NCBI RefSeq assembly: GCF_000720635.1
Contig: NZ_JOCF01000014.1
Span: forward strand, 47,190-111,189
Reading direction: 5' to 3'
DNA: 64,000 bases
From: Streptomyces sp. NRRL WC-3742
GTDB lineage: Bacteria > Actinomycetota > Actinomycetes > Streptomycetales > Streptomycetaceae
Both the position numbers and the translations under genes were made by a program. Positions 6,321-15,433 of the stretch are shown piece by piece (position 1 is the first letter of the stretch; the number at the start of each line of letters is the position of its first letter). Below the pieces are notes generated by a model. That model had not been told where the DNA came from. It searched no databases and saw nothing but the letters and a program-made list of their open reading frames with translations.

Positions 6321-7042
6321 AGCCCGAAGTGGGTGGCGATGCCGTCGAGGACGCAGTTGAGGCCCGTGTGGAAGTGCCAGGCGGGGTCGTCCTTGCGGGT
6401 GGCGCGGTGGAGGTACTGCTCGTAGGCGGGGTAGCGGCCGGTGCCCATCAGGTAGGACATCCGGGGGGCCAGGGCGGCGCGGGTCTCCTCGCCGTCGGCC
6501 CAGCCGTGGTCGCGGCGCAGGTTCTCCAGGGCGAGTTCGGTGGCGACGGAGCCGTGGACGTAGCCCGTGACGGTGCGGAAGACCGCCATGGTGGTGTCGG
6601 CGTCCAGGCCGTGTTCGGCGAGGGCGGCGAAGGCCCGTTCGGGAACCGCGAGTTGGTTGGGGCTGAGGACGGTCGGGGCGGCCGCCCGGACGATCCAGGG
6701 GTGCTCCAGGTTCATCGCGCGCAGGTGGACGGCCAGTGAGTGCATGGTCGCGCGCCAGCCGCCGGCCGGGGTGTCCAGGGGGAGGCGGCCGTAGACGAAG
6801 TCGACCATCAGCTCGATGAGTTCGTCCTTGCCGGAGACGTACCGGTAGGCGGCCATCGGGGCGACGTCGAGGACGGCGGCCAGGCGGCGCATGGTGACGG
6901 CGTCCAGGCCCTCGGTGTCGGCGATGGCGACTGCGGCGGCGGCGATCCGCTGAGGGGTCAGGGTGCTGCGCGGCGCGGGGCTCGGGCGGTCGAGCCGCTC
7001 CCAGAGTGAGGGCTGGTCGGAGGGTGTCTGCTGGGCGGGCAT
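6317..7042 (-). CDS. TetR-family transcriptional repressor
   Basis: This encodes 241 residues from ATG 7042. An N-terminal HTH spans roughly residues 28-75 (LTPQRIAAAAVAIADTEGLD ... MRRLAAVLDVAPMAAYRYVS). The rest matches the TetR C-terminal domain found in TetR/AcrR repressors of actinomycete efflux pumps (LGVDADTTM-like and HFHTGLNCVLDGI segments). It is divergent from the flavin reductase and MFS genes across a 130-bp region with two inverted repeats, the classic layout for repression of an exporter and autorepression. The ligand is unknown. Its stop overlaps the end of the SnoaL-like gene by 4 nt in convergent orientation. Confidence 0.88.
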   Translation of the reverse strand: MPAQQTPSDQPSLWERLDRPSPAPRSTLTPQRIAAAAVAIADTEGLDAVTMRRLAAVLDVAPMAAYRYVSGKDELIELMVDFVYGRLPLDTPAGGWRATMHSLAVHLRAMNLEHPWIVRAAAPTVLSPNQLAVPERAFAALAEHGLDADTTMAVFRTVTGYVHGSVATELALENLRRDHGWADGEETRAALAPRMSYLMGTGRYPAYEQYLHRATRKDDPAWHFHTGLNCVLDGIATHFGL

Positions 7043-7065
7043 GGGCCCCACGGTACCACTCGAGT

Positions 7066-7095
7066 GTACGTCGTATCGGTGAGTGGACGACGTAC
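7066..7095. promoter_or_regulatory. Candidate TetR operator 1
   Basis: GTACGTCGT at 7066-7074 and ACGACGTAC at 7087-7095 form a perfect 9-bp inverted repeat with a 12-nt spacer in the tetR/reductase divergent region. Confidence 0.55.
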
Positions 7096-7104
7096 GCGCC
7101 GATG

Positions 7105-7136
7105 TGTACGTTGTATCGAAGGTGATACGGCGTACA
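7105..7136. promoter_or_regulatory. Candidate TetR operator 2
   Basis: TGTACGTTGTATC at 7105-7117 and GATACGGCGTACA at 7124-7136 are inverted repeats matching at 11 of 13 positions with a 6-nt spacer. The half-site TGTACG.CGTATC also occurs at 7065-7077, so three or four related half-sites lie in tandem. Confidence 0.6.
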
Positions 7137-7172
7137 CAGAGTCGCCGTGCCCGTCGTCCGGAGGGGATCTCC

Positions 7173-7766
7173 ATGTCCACGCACCAGAACCTCAAGGTCG
7201 CCGTCCTCCTGGGCAGCACCCGCAACGGCCGTTTCGGCCCGGTCGTCGCCGACTGGCTGCTCGGCCACCTCAAGACCCGCGGCGACATGACCGCCGACCT
7301 GGTCGACCTGAAGGCCACCCCGCTGCCGACCGTCATGCCCTCCTTCGGCGGCGAACTCCCGCCGGAGGAGATCGAACTGCTCGGCGCCGTCTCGCCCCGG
7401 CTGGAGGCGGCCGACGCCTTCGTGGTCGTCACGCCCGAGTACAACCACAGCTTCCCGGCCGCGCTGAAGAACGCCATCGACTGGCACAACCACCAGTGGC
7501 ACGCCAAGCCGGTCGGCTTCGTCTCGTACGGCGGGCTCTCCGGCGGGCTCCGGGCTGTCGAGCAGCTGCGCGTGGTGATGGCCGAGCTGAACGCCGTGAC
7601 GATCCGCAACACCGTCAGCTTCCACGGTGCCGCCCAGAGCTTCGACGAGCACGGCAGGCCGCGCGACCCGGCCGCCGACGCCGCCGCCGACGCGCTGCTC
7701 GACCAACTGGACTGGTGGGCCCGGGGGCTGAGGGTCGCCCGGCAGGCCCGTCCGTTCGCAGCCTGA
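7173..7766 (+). CDS. NADPH-dependent FMN reductase family protein
   Basis: This 197-residue flavodoxin-like protein carries the NADPH-dependent FMN reductase signature: GSTRNGRFG for the flavin phosphate near residues 15-23, and TPEYNHSFPAALKNAIDW about residues 89-106. Members reduce FMN, quinones, azo dyes or chromate. ATG 7173 has GAGGGG ahead; a longer in-frame start would run through the operator. It is the first gene of a two-gene unit with the MFS exporter, 23 nt apart, and is divergent from tetR. A redox detoxification role coupled to efflux is an inference from that context. Confidence 0.88.
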   Translation: MSTHQNLKVAVLLGSTRNGRFGPVVADWLLGHLKTRGDMTADLVDLKATPLPTVMPSFGGELPPEEIELLGAVSPRLEAADAFVVVTPEYNHSFPAALKNAIDWHNHQWHAKPVGFVSYGGLSGGLRAVEQLRVVMAELNAVTIRNTVSFHGAAQSFDEHGRPRDPAADAAADALLDQLDWWARGLRVARQARPFAA

Positions 7767-7789
7767 GCCGGGAAGGGCACGGCGCCACC

Positions 7790-9349
7790 ATGACCACGGA
7801 ACCGGTCGCCGACGACCGCCCCAAGCCGCCGCTGATCGGCGTGATCGGGCTGATGCTCGGCATCTTCCTCGCGGCCCTCGACGGGCAGATCATCGGCACC
7901 GCACTGCCGACCGTCGTCGGCGACCTCGGCGGGCTGGAACACCTCGCCTGGGCCGTCACCGCCTACCTGCTCACCTCCGCCGCTGCCACCCCGCTCTGGG
8001 GCCGGCTCGGTGACCTCTACGGGCGCAAGGGCGCCTACCAGTGGGCGGTGGTGGTCTTCCTGGCCGGCACGGCCCTGTCCGGACTGGCGCAGGACATGAC
8101 CGAGCTGATCGCCTTCCGCGCCCTCCAGGGCGTCGGCGCGGGCGGGCTGATGGTCGGTGCGCTCTCGGTGATCGGGGTGCTCGTGCCCGCCTCCGACCGG
8201 GGCCGGGTGCAGTCGGTGATCGGCGTGCTGATGCCCGTCGCCTTCGTCGGCGGGCCGCTGCTCGGCGGGTTCCTCACCGACCGGCTCAGCTGGCGCTGGG
8301 CCTTCTACGTCAACCTGCCGGTCGGCCTGTTCGCCCTGTTCGCGGTCGGCGTCGGCGTACGGCTGGCGAAGGCCGAGCCGGTCCGCGCCCCCTTCGACCG
8401 GGCCGGGGTCGCCCTGCTGACCACCGGCATCCTCGGGCTCACCCTGGTCGGCAGCTGGGGCGGGACACAGTACGCCTGGACGTCTCCGCTGATCCTCGGG
8501 ACAGCCCTGGTCGCGGTGGCCGCACTGGCCGGCTTCGTCCGGACCGAACGGCGCGCCCCCGGGCCGCTGATCCCGCCGACGCTGTTCCGCAGCCGCAACT
8601 TCACGGTGTCCCAGGTGCTGGGCTTCCTCACCGGCGCGGTCATGATCGCCCTGATCGGCTACGTGCCGCAGTACTTCCAGTTCGTCCAGGGCGTGTCACC
8701 GACCACCGGCGGCCTGCTCCTGCTGCCGCTGATGCTCGGCATGATGGGCACCCAGCTGGTCACCGCCCGGCTGATGGGCCGTCCCGGCGGCGAACGGCGC
8801 TACCCGCTGCTGGGCGGCGTGCTGACCCTGACGGGGGCCGCGCTCCTGCTGCTCCTGGGGACGGACACCCCGGTGGCCCTGGCCTCCGGGCTCACGGCGG
8901 TCGCCGGGATCGGCATCGGACTGCTGATGCAGAGCACCATGCTGACGTCGATGGGCTCGGTGCCGCTCCAGGACATGGGCGCGGCGATGGGCGTGGTGAC
9001 CCTGCTGCGCAGCATCGGCGGCTCGCTCGGCATGGCCGCCCTCGGCGCGGCCTACACCGCGCGGCTGACCGCCTCGCTGGAGGAACGCGTCGGCCCGGCG
9101 GAGGCCGCCCGCCTCACCGGTGGCGGCCTCACCCCGGCCTCCCTGGCGGGGCTGCCCACCACCGTCCGACACGCCGTCGGCAGCGCCGTCACCAGTGGTC
9201 TGCACGCCACGGTGGTCGGCGGCGTGGCCCTGGCGGCGGTGGCCACGGCCGTCGCCTGCCTGGCCCGGCCGAACGCGAACCCGGTGCTCGCCCCGAGCCC
9301 GGCGCCCGCCCCCAGCCCCGGCGAGAGCCCGGTGTCACAGCAGGCGTGA
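7790..9349 (+). CDS. DHA2-family MFS drug exporter (EmrB/QacA-like)
   Basis: This 519-residue protein has about 14 hydrophobic helices. Motif A-like LWGRLGDLYGRKGAYQ and the antiporter motif C stretch GVLMPVAFVGGPLLGGF place it with drug:H+ antiporters of the DHA2 type. FLAALDGQIIGTALPTVV near the N-terminus is the usual first-helix signature. It follows the flavin reductase in the same TetR-controlled unit. The C-terminal tail is Pro/Ala-rich (PSPAPAPSPGES). The exported compound is unknown. Confidence 0.9.
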   Translation: MTTEPVADDRPKPPLIGVIGLMLGIFLAALDGQIIGTALPTVVGDLGGLEHLAWAVTAYLLTSAAATPLWGRLGDLYGRKGAYQWAVVVFLAGTALSGLAQDMTELIAFRALQGVGAGGLMVGALSVIGVLVPASDRGRVQSVIGVLMPVAFVGGPLLGGFLTDRLSWRWAFYVNLPVGLFALFAVGVGVRLAKAEPVRAPFDRAGVALLTTGILGLTLVGSWGGTQYAWTSPLILGTALVAVAALAGFVRTERRAPGPLIPPTLFRSRNFTVSQVLGFLTGAVMIALIGYVPQYFQFVQGVSPTTGGLLLLPLMLGMMGTQLVTARLMGRPGGERRYPLLGGVLTLTGAALLLLLGTDTPVALASGLTAVAGIGIGLLMQSTMLTSMGSVPLQDMGAAMGVVTLLRSIGGSLGMAALGAAYTARLTASLEERVGPAEAARLTGGGLTPASLAGLPTTVRHAVGSAVTSGLHATVVGGVALAAVATAVACLARPNANPVLAPSPAPAPSPGESPVSQQA

Positions 9350-9372
9350 CTCCGGCCCGGGGAGAGGGCCCG

Positions 9373-10317
9373 TCAGCCGCCCGGGGTGGCCGGCGTGGCC
9401 GGGCAGTGGCCGGCGAGGCAGAAGGAGGACGCCAGGGACTGCTGGACGTCGCGCAGCGGCGTGGGCCAGCCGGTCTCGGGCCCGGCGACGAGGAGGGCGT
9501 ACACCTGGCCGTCGGGCGTGGTGACCATCTGGTCGACGGTGTGCCGCACGCCCTTGCCCGCGAGGTCGTACGCGTACTCCAGCACCGCGCCGCCGCCCGG
9601 GGTCTGGGTGAGCGAGAGCTTCCGGTAGCCGGGGAAGCGGGACGGGTTGGCGGCGAGGCTGGCATCCGTGGCGACGGCCTGGTTGTACGGGCTGTCGGTG
9701 CCCATGGAGAACACCTGGATGAGGCTGCTGCCGTCCGGCGAGTCGTAGAAGACGGACGTGCCGTCCACCCGCCGCTGCCACCCGTCCGGCACGGTCAGCG
9801 TGAAGCCGGCCGCGTCCTGGACGGTGGTCGAGCGCAGCCCGGTGGTCGGGGTGGGGGTCGGCGTCGCCGTCGGAGCGGCGGTCGGCGAGGCCGGGAACGT
9901 GAAGTCCGAGGAGGGCGGCGCAGCGCCCGGGGTGGTCGGAAGCGGCGTGGCGAGCGCGGCCGGCTTCACCTTGGAGCCACCGTCGTTCCGCGAGTACAGG
10001 TACCACCCGCCGCCCACACCCGCCCCGGCGAGCACCCCGACGAGCGCCGCCACCAGCACCGCCCGCGGCCGCATCCGCCCACCCGAGCGCGCCGGGGGAG
10101 GCGGAGGAGCAGCCGCAGGGGGCGCCGAGGGAGAGAAAGGCGGAGGCGGCACCGGCTGCGAGCCCAGCAGCGGCGCCGTCAGCGGCGGCGGAGCCATCGG
10201 CGGAGGCGGCACCGCCCCGATGGGCGGAGGCACCGCGCCCAGCGGGGGCGCGGGCGGAGCCTGCTGCACCCACTGCCGCCGCTGCTCGTCCCAGTACGCC
10301 CCCACGCCGCCCCCCAA
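9373..10317 (-). CDS. Proline-rich membrane-anchored protein with extracytoplasmic domain
   Basis: The first ~80 residues are a cytoplasmic Pro/Ala-rich segment with a YWDEQRRQWVQQ motif near the start. One membrane helix follows (about 86-107, VLVAALVGVLAGAGVGGGWY), then a Ser/Thr/Pro-rich linker with PTATPTPTPTT and a folded extracellular domain starting at VQDAAGFTLTVPDGWQRR. That VPDGW...YDSPDGSSLIQV pattern recurs in actinomycete proteins encoded near Ser/Thr kinase substrates, but I do not know a function. Two cysteines near the C-terminus (FCLAGHC) may form a disulfide. It lies downstream of sdaA but is separated by a strong hairpin. Confidence 0.75.
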   Translation of the reverse strand: MGGGVGAYWDEQRRQWVQQAPPAPPLGAVPPPIGAVPPPPMAPPPLTAPLLGSQPVPPPPFSPSAPPAAAPPPPPARSGGRMRPRAVLVAALVGVLAGAGVGGGWYLYSRNDGGSKVKPAALATPLPTTPGAAPPSSDFTFPASPTAAPTATPTPTPTTGLRSTTVQDAAGFTLTVPDGWQRRVDGTSVFYDSPDGSSLIQVFSMGTDSPYNQAVATDASLAANPSRFPGYRKLSLTQTPGGGAVLEYAYDLAGKGVRHTVDQMVTTPDGQVYALLVAGPETGWPTPLRDVQQSLASSFCLAGHCPATPATPGG

Positions 10318-10363
10318 GTTCGAGACCCGCCCGTCCGGCGACGGCCGGGGGCGAGACCGGAGA

Positions 10364-10396
10364 CTACCGCTACAGAGCGCCGCCCTGTAGCGGTAG
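10364..10396 (-). terminator. Terminator hairpin after sdaA
   Basis: CTACCGCTACAG at 10364-10375 pairs perfectly with CTGTAGCGGTAG at 10385-10396 across a 9-nt loop. It begins 30 nt beyond the sdaA stop and ends the glycine/serine operon. Confidence 0.75.
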
Positions 10397-10425
10397 CCCC
10401 TGTTCCGCCGACAACGCGCTCCCGG

Positions 10426-11793
10426 TCAGCACTCGATGACGTTGACGGCGAGGCCGCCGCGCGAGGTCTCCTTGTACTTGATCTTCATGTCGGCCCCGGT
10501 CTCCTTCATCGTCTTGATCGCCTTGTCCAGCGAGACGTGGTGCCGCCCGTCCCCGCGCAGCGCCATCCGCGCCGCCGTGACGGCCTTCACCGAGGCCATG
10601 CCGTTGCGCTCGATGCAGGGGATCTGGACGAGCCCGCCGACGGGGTCGCAGGTGAGGCCGAGGTTGTGCTCGATGCCGATCTCGGCGGCGTTCTCGACCT
10701 GCTCGGGCGTGCCGCCCAGGACCTCGGCGAGGCCGCCGGCGGCCATGGAGCAGGCGGAGCCGACCTCGCCCTGGCAGCCGACCTCGGCGCCGGAGATGGA
10801 GGCGTTCTCCTTGAAGAGCATGCCGATGGCGCCGGCCGCGAGGAGGAAGCGGACGATGCCGTCCTCGTCCGCGCCCGGGATGAAGTTCAGGTAGTAGTGC
10901 AGGACGGCCGGGATGATGCCCGCCGCGCCGTTGGTGGGCGCGGTGACCACCCGGCGCCCGGAGGCGTTCTCCTCGTTGACGGCCATCGCGTAGAGCGTCA
11001 CCCACTCCATGGCGTTGGCCGGCCCGATGCCCTCGGCCCGCAGGGCCCGCGCCGCGGCGGCGGCCCGGCGGCGCACCTTGAGGCCGCCCGGCAGGATGCC
11101 CTCGCGGCTCATGCCGGCCCGGACGCACTCCTGCATCACGGCCCAGATCTCCAGCAGGCCGGTGCGGATCTCCTCCTCGCTGCGCCACGCCTTCTCGTTC
11201 TCCAGCATCAGGCCGGAGATCGACAGCCCGGTCTCCCGGGTCAGGCGCAGCAGTTCCTCTCCCGTACGGAAGGGGTAGCGCAGCGAGGTGTCGTCCGGCT
11301 TGACCCGGTCGGCGCCGATCGCGTCCTCGTCGACGACGAACCCGCCGCCGACGGAGTAGTACGTCTTCTCCAGCAGCGTGGAGCCGTCCTCCGCGAACGC
11401 CCACAGGGTCATGCCGTTGGCGTGGTACGGCAGCGAGCGGCGGCGGTGCAGGACCAGTTGGGTGTCGGGGTCGAAGTCGACGGTGTGCTCGCCGAGGAGG
11501 CTGAGCCTCTTCTCGGCGATGATCCGCTCGACGTCCTTGTCGGCCTGGTCGACGTCGACGGTGCGCGGGGACTTGTTCTCCAGGCCGAGCAGGACGGCCT
11601 TCGGCGTGCCGTGGCCGTGGCCGGTGGCGCCGAGGGAGCCGAAGAGCTCGGCGCGTACGCCCGTCACCCGGGGCAGCAGGGCTTCGGACCGCAGACGGCG
11701 GGCGAACATCCGGGCCGCGCGCATCGGGCCGACGGTGTGGGAGCTCGAGGGGCCGATGCCGATGGAGAAGAGGTCGAAGACGCTGATGGCCAC
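10426..11793 (-). CDS. sdaA: L-serine ammonia-lyase, single-chain iron-sulfur type
   Basis: This protein converts L-serine to pyruvate and ammonia using a [4Fe-4S] cluster. Its 455 residues match the fused beta-alpha form. The N-terminal beta domain opens with [20 protein letters not shown]. The alpha domain carries [34 protein letters not shown] and [18 protein letters not shown], whose cysteines are the expected cluster ligands. GTG 11793 gives the normal N-terminus. It is the last gene of the leftward gcvT-gcvH-glyA-sdaA run and would drain the serine made by GlyA into pyruvate. A hairpin at 11856-11893 precedes it, so its expression may be partly uncoupled from glyA. Confidence 0.95.
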   Translation of the reverse strand: MAISVFDLFSIGIGPSSSHTVGPMRAARMFARRLRSEALLPRVTGVRAELFGSLGATGHGHGTPKAVLLGLENKSPRTVDVDQADKDVERIIAEKRLSLLGEHTVDFDPDTQLVLHRRRSLPYHANGMTLWAFAEDGSTLLEKTYYSVGGGFVVDEDAIGADRVKPDDTSLRYPFRTGEELLRLTRETGLSISGLMLENEKAWRSEEEIRTGLLEIWAVMQECVRAGMSREGILPGGLKVRRRAAAAARALRAEGIGPANAMEWVTLYAMAVNEENASGRRVVTAPTNGAAGIIPAVLHYYLNFIPGADEDGIVRFLLAAGAIGMLFKENASISGAEVGCQGEVGSACSMAAGGLAEVLGGTPEQVENAAEIGIEHNLGLTCDPVGGLVQIPCIERNGMASVKAVTAARMALRGDGRHHVSLDKAIKTMKETGADMKIKYKETSRGGLAVNVIEC

Positions 11794-11855
11794 GGGGGAC
11801 GTCCTTGTCTGGTCTCGTGGAAGGACAGAGCAGAAGGCGAGTGGGGACACGGGAC

Positions 11856-11893
11856 GGGGCACCGCACGCACTGTCCAGTGTGCGCGGTGCCCC
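11856..11893 (-). terminator. Hairpin in the glyA-sdaA gap
   Basis: GGGGCACCGCACGCACTG at 11856-11873 is complementary to CAGTGTGCGCGGTGCCCC at 11876-11893, apart from one mismatch and one wobble. It could attenuate read-through from glyA to sdaA or stabilise the processed mRNA. Confidence 0.5.
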
Positions 11894-11947
11894 GGGGTCC
11901 CAGGTACGCGTACGGGGTGAGGCCGGTCACCCCGGCCCGGTACGGCG

Positions 11948-13228
11948 TCAGTCCTGGTTGGCCAGGTTCGGGTACAGCGGGTACTTCTCGGCCAGCGCGG
12001 TGACGCGGGCCTTGAGCGCCTCGGCGACGGTGTCGTCGAAGCCCGGCTTGAGGGCCTCGGCGATGACGTCGGCGACCTCGCGGAAGTCCTCGGCCTGGAA
12101 GCCGCGGGTGGCCAGGGCCGGGGTGCCGATGCGCAGGCCGGAGGTGACCATCGGCGGACGCGGGTCGTTGGGGATCGCGTTGCGGTTCACGGTGATGCCG
12201 ACCGTGTGCAGACGGTCCTCGGCCTGCTGGCCGTCGAGCTGGCTGTTGCGCAGGTCGACCAGGACGAGGTGGACGTCGGTGCCGCCGGAGAGCACGGAGG
12301 CGCCGGCCTCGGCGACGTCGGCCTGGAGGAGGCGCTCGGCGAGGATGCGCGCGCCGTCCAGGGTGCGCTGCTGGCGCTCCTTGAACTCCTCGGAGGCGGC
12401 GACCTTGAAGGCGACCGCCTTGCCCGCGATGACGTGCTCCAGCGGGCCGCCCTGCTGGCCGGGGAAGACCGCGGAGTTGATCTTCTTGGCGAACTCGGCC
12501 TTGGACAGGATGACGCCGCCGCGCGGGCCGCCCAGGGTCTTGTGGGTGGTGGTGGTGACCACGTCCGCGTACGGCACCGGGTTGGGGTGCAGGCCCGCGG
12601 CGACCAGGCCCGCGAAGTGGGCCATGTCGACCATCAGCAGCGCGCCGACCTCGTCCGCGACGCGGCGGAACTCGGCGAAGTCCAGCTGGCGCGGGTAGGC
12701 GGACCAGCCGGCGATGATCAGCTTCGGCTGGTGCTCCTTGGCGAGGCGCTCGACCTCGGCCATGTCGACCTGGCCGGTCTTGTCGTCCACGTGGTACGCG
12801 ACCACGTTGTAGAGCTTGCCGGAGAAGTTGATCTTCATGCCGTGGGTCAGGTGACCGCCGTGGGCCAGGTTCAGGCCCAGGATGGTGTCGCCCGGCTGGA
12901 TCAGCGCGAACATGGCGGCGGCGTTGGCCTGCGCGCCCGAGTGCGGCTGGACGTTGGCGTGCTCGGCGCCGAACAGGGCCTTGACCCGGTCGATCGCGAT
13001 CTGCTCGACCACGTCGACGTGCTCGCACCCGCCGTAGTAGCGGCGGCCGGGGTAGCCCTCGGCGTACTTGTTGGTGAGTACCGAGCCCTGGGCCTCCATG
13101 ACCGCCACCGGGGCGAAGTTCTCGGAGGCGATCATCTCCAGGGTGGTCTGCTGGCGGTGCAACTCGGCGTCGACCGCGGCGGCGATCTCCGGGTCGAGGG
13201 CGTGCAGGGACTGGTTCAGAACCGTCAT
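11948..13228 (-). CDS. glyA: Serine hydroxymethyltransferase
   Basis: GlyA is a PLP enzyme interconverting glycine plus methylene-tetrahydrofolate with serine plus tetrahydrofolate. Its 426 residues are the family length. The PLP lysine is K230 in [22 protein letters not shown] near 35 and [15 protein letters not shown] at 58-72 are folate/dimer motifs. ATG 13228 has GGAGGAGGA-type purines a little upstream. It sits 85 nt after gcvH and behind the glycine riboswitch, so here it probably acts in the glycine-to-serine direction using methylene-THF made by the cleavage system. A second housekeeping glyA elsewhere in the genome is likely but not visible here. Confidence 0.95.
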   Translation of the reverse strand: MTVLNQSLHALDPEIAAAVDAELHRQQTTLEMIASENFAPVAVMEAQGSVLTNKYAEGYPGRRYYGGCEHVDVVEQIAIDRVKALFGAEHANVQPHSGAQANAAAMFALIQPGDTILGLNLAHGGHLTHGMKINFSGKLYNVVAYHVDDKTGQVDMAEVERLAKEHQPKLIIAGWSAYPRQLDFAEFRRVADEVGALLMVDMAHFAGLVAAGLHPNPVPYADVVTTTTHKTLGGPRGGVILSKAEFAKKINSAVFPGQQGGPLEHVIAGKAVAFKVAASEEFKERQQRTLDGARILAERLLQADVAEAGASVLSGGTDVHLVLVDLRNSQLDGQQAEDRLHTVGITVNRNAIPNDPRPPMVTSGLRIGTPALATRGFQAEDFREVADVIAEALKPGFDDTVAEALKARVTALAEKYPLYPNLANQD

Positions 13229-13313
13229 GGTGTGGTCTTCCCGGGAGGAGGAGAGCGAGGGGGACGGTGGTGGGTGGGCCTCGCCGTCAAGGCCCACCCG
13301 GGTCACGCGTGCG

Positions 13314-13697
13314 TCAGCCGGCGTGGGTGAGCGCGTCGTACTCGTCGGCGCTGAGCAGCTCGTCGGTGTCCTCGACGCGGACCTTGAACAGCCAGCCACC
13401 CTCGAACGGGGCGCCGTTGACCAGGGCGTTGTCGTCCAGGACGTCCTGGTTGACCTCGATGACCTCGCCGGTCACCGGGGAGTACAGGTCGCTGACCGAC
13501 TTGGTGGACTCCAGCTCGCCGCAGGTCTCGCCGGCGGTCACGGTGTCGCCCACCTCGGGCAGCTGCACGTAGACGATGTCACCGAGGGCGTCGGCGGCGT
13601 GCTTGGTGATGCCGATCGTCGAGACACCGTCCTCGGCGTCGCTCAGCCACTCGTGCTCCTTGGTGTACTTCAGGTGCTGGGGGTTCTTGCTGCTCAT
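13314..13697 (-). CDS. gcvH: Glycine cleavage system H protein
   Basis: GcvH is the lipoyl carrier that shuttles the aminomethyl group between GcvP, GcvT and GcvL. At 127 residues it is the normal size. The lipoylated lysine is K66 in [10 protein letters not shown], and [10 protein letters not shown] is the conserved N-terminal segment. ATG 13697 lies 90 nt downstream of gcvT. The gene for GcvP is not in this window. Confidence 0.96.
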   Translation of the reverse strand: MSSKNPQHLKYTKEHEWLSDAEDGVSTIGITKHAADALGDIVYVQLPEVGDTVTAGETCGELESTKSVSDLYSPVTGEVIEVNQDVLDDNALVNGAPFEGGWLFKVRVEDTDELLSADEYDALTHAG

Positions 13698-13787
13698 GGC
13701 GTCATTCTCCAGGATGCGAAGCGGGTACGACGACGCGGGCCGCCACCGGGACGGCTGCGACGTGCGGATACGGGGGAAACGCGTGGG

Positions 13788-14909
13788 TCAGCGGGCGCGC
13801 TTGTAGAAGGGCAGCGCCACGACCTGGACCGGCTCGTGCTTGCCGCGCACGTCCACCGCGACGGTGGTGCCGGGGGCGGCGTGGGCGGCGTCGACGTACG
13901 CCATGGCGATCGGCTTGCCGAGCGTCGGGGACGGCGCGCCGGAGGTGATCCGGCCGATCGGGGCACCGTCGGTGGACACCACGGTGTACTCGGCGCGCGG
14001 CACGCGCTTGCCCTCGGAGACCAGGCCGACCAGGACCTTCGGCGGGTTGGTCTCGGCCGCGGCGGCGGCCTGCTCCAGGGCGGCGCGGCCGACGAAGGCG
14101 CCGTCGTTGGTGGTCTTGTCGAAGCGGACGACCCGGCCCAGGCCCGCGTCGAACGGGGTGAGGTCGGTGGAGAGCTCGTGCCCGTACAGCGGCATGCCGG
14201 CCTCCAGGCGCAGCGTGTCGCGGCAGGACAGGCCGCACGGGACGAGCCCGCGGCCCTCGCCGGCGCCGGTCAGCGCCTGCCAGATCGGCTCGGCGTCGGC
14301 CGGGGCGCAGAAGATCTCGAAGCCGTCCTCGCCGGTGTAGCCGGTGCGGGCCAGCAGCACCTGGCGGCCGGCGACCTGGGCCGGGAGGATCGCGTAGTAC
14401 TTGAGGCCGGGCAGGTCGGCGTCGGTGGTGTCGGCCAGGATCGCGGTGGCCTCCGGGCCCTGGACGGCGATCAGGGCGTAGGTGTCGCGGTCGTCGGTGA
14501 CGACGGCGTCGAAGCCCTTGGCGCGGGCGATCAGCTCGTCGAGGACCAGCTGGGCGTTGGAGGCGTTGGCGACGACCAGGAAGGCGTCCTCGCGCAGGCG
14601 GTAGACGATCAGGTCGTCCAGGATGCCGCCGTTCTCGGCGCAGATCATCGTGTAGCGGGCGCGCAGCACGCCGAGGGCGGAGACGAAGCCGACCAGGGCG
14701 TGGTCGAGCATCTCGCCGGCCTGCGGGCCGGTGACGGTGATCTCGCCCATGTGCGAGAGGTCGAACAGACCGGCCTGGGTGCGGACGGCGAGGTGCTCCT
14801 CGCGCTCGCTGCCGTAGCGCAGCGGCATGTCCCAGCCGGCGAAGTCGGTCATGGTGGCGCCGAGGCTGCGGTGCAGCGCGTCGAGCGCGGTCAGGCGGAG
14901 GGACGACAT
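13788..14909 (-). CDS. gcvT: Aminomethyltransferase (glycine cleavage T protein)
   Basis: GcvT releases ammonia from the aminomethyl-lipoyl intermediate and passes the carbon to tetrahydrofolate, giving methylene-THF. The 373 residues cover the GCV_T domain and C-terminal beta-barrel. Motifs seen are GATMTDFAGWDMPLRYGS with the catalytic-region Asp, LFDLSHMGEITVTGP, LARTGYTGEDGFEIF and CGLSCRDTLRLEAGMPLYGHE. ATG 14909 gives the standard MSSLRLTALDALH start. It is the first gene behind the glycine riboswitch. Confidence 0.95.
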   Translation of the reverse strand: MSSLRLTALDALHRSLGATMTDFAGWDMPLRYGSEREEHLAVRTQAGLFDLSHMGEITVTGPQAGEMLDHALVGFVSALGVLRARYTMICAENGGILDDLIVYRLREDAFLVVANASNAQLVLDELIARAKGFDAVVTDDRDTYALIAVQGPEATAILADTTDADLPGLKYYAILPAQVAGRQVLLARTGYTGEDGFEIFCAPADAEPIWQALTGAGEGRGLVPCGLSCRDTLRLEAGMPLYGHELSTDLTPFDAGLGRVVRFDKTTNDGAFVGRAALEQAAAAAETNPPKVLVGLVSEGKRVPRAEYTVVSTDGAPIGRITSGAPSPTLGKPIAMAYVDAAHAAPGTTVAVDVRGKHEPVQVVALPFYKRAR

Positions 14910-15004
14910 GGCCAGGAACTCCTCGGTCGGGGCAGGGGCACTCAGGGGTGCGCGCGCCGGACCGGGCCCGCTCGGGACCGACCCTGCGCGCGGGCATGCG
15001 GCGG

Positions 15005-15240
15005 CGTGGGTCTCCCCATCTGTCGTCGGACCTGAGAGCTTCACCGCACACCTGCCCGAAACCAGCTTCGGGCACGGCATGGCGGCTTGCACCGTGGGTG
15101 GGCGCACGACCGGGGCCGTGCGCCGCTTTCCAGATGTGCCTAACCCGTGCGGTAGGGGGGCCTGAGAGATTCCGGGGAGGACTTGCTCCTTCGGCGCCGG
15201 CCGTACCGCCTCGAGGCGGCACTCCGGGCTCTCCCGCACG
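15005..15240 (-). promoter_or_regulatory. Tandem glycine riboswitch (gcvT element)
   Basis: On the minus strand, the first aptamer starts at GCGGGAGAGCCCGGAGTGCC and has the conserved GCCGAAGGAGCAAGTCCTCC followed by AATCTCTCAGGCCCCC. A second aptamer follows with a GGTGCAAGCC core, GTGAAGCTCTCAGGTCCG and GGGGAGACC. Paired CCGAAGGnGCAA / CTCTCAGG motifs are diagnostic of glycine aptamers. It ends about 95 nt before gcvT. In the known family glycine binding turns on glycine-cleavage genes, so I infer activation of gcvT-gcvH-glyA-sdaA by excess glycine. Confidence 0.92.
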
Positions 15241-15371
15241 GGTTCGAGCGGCCGGTGTGGAGTTGTGGGGCCCGCGGCGCATGCCGTCGGACGCGGACAT
15301 CATGGCACGTCCGGGTCGTTCAAGGGAGAGGGGACCTCGTCACACCGGCCGCCCGTACCGAACAAGGGCCC

Positions 15372-15377
15372 TAAACT
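15372..15377 (+). promoter_or_regulatory. Candidate -10 TAAACT for sseB
   Basis: TAAACT lies 57 nt before the GTG at 15434, in the region divergent from the riboswitch transcript. No clear -35 is seen. Confidence 0.35.
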
Positions 15378-15433
15378 GCTGCGCGTCGGTGCGGCACAGG
15401 GCGGCCGGCGGTACGGCGGCGGATGGGATACCC

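Noticed and set aside
8041..12003. 1320-codon plus-strand frame across the MFS, Pro-rich and sdaA genes
   Set aside because: Arg/Gly-rich shadow in another frame; no start signal and no domain.
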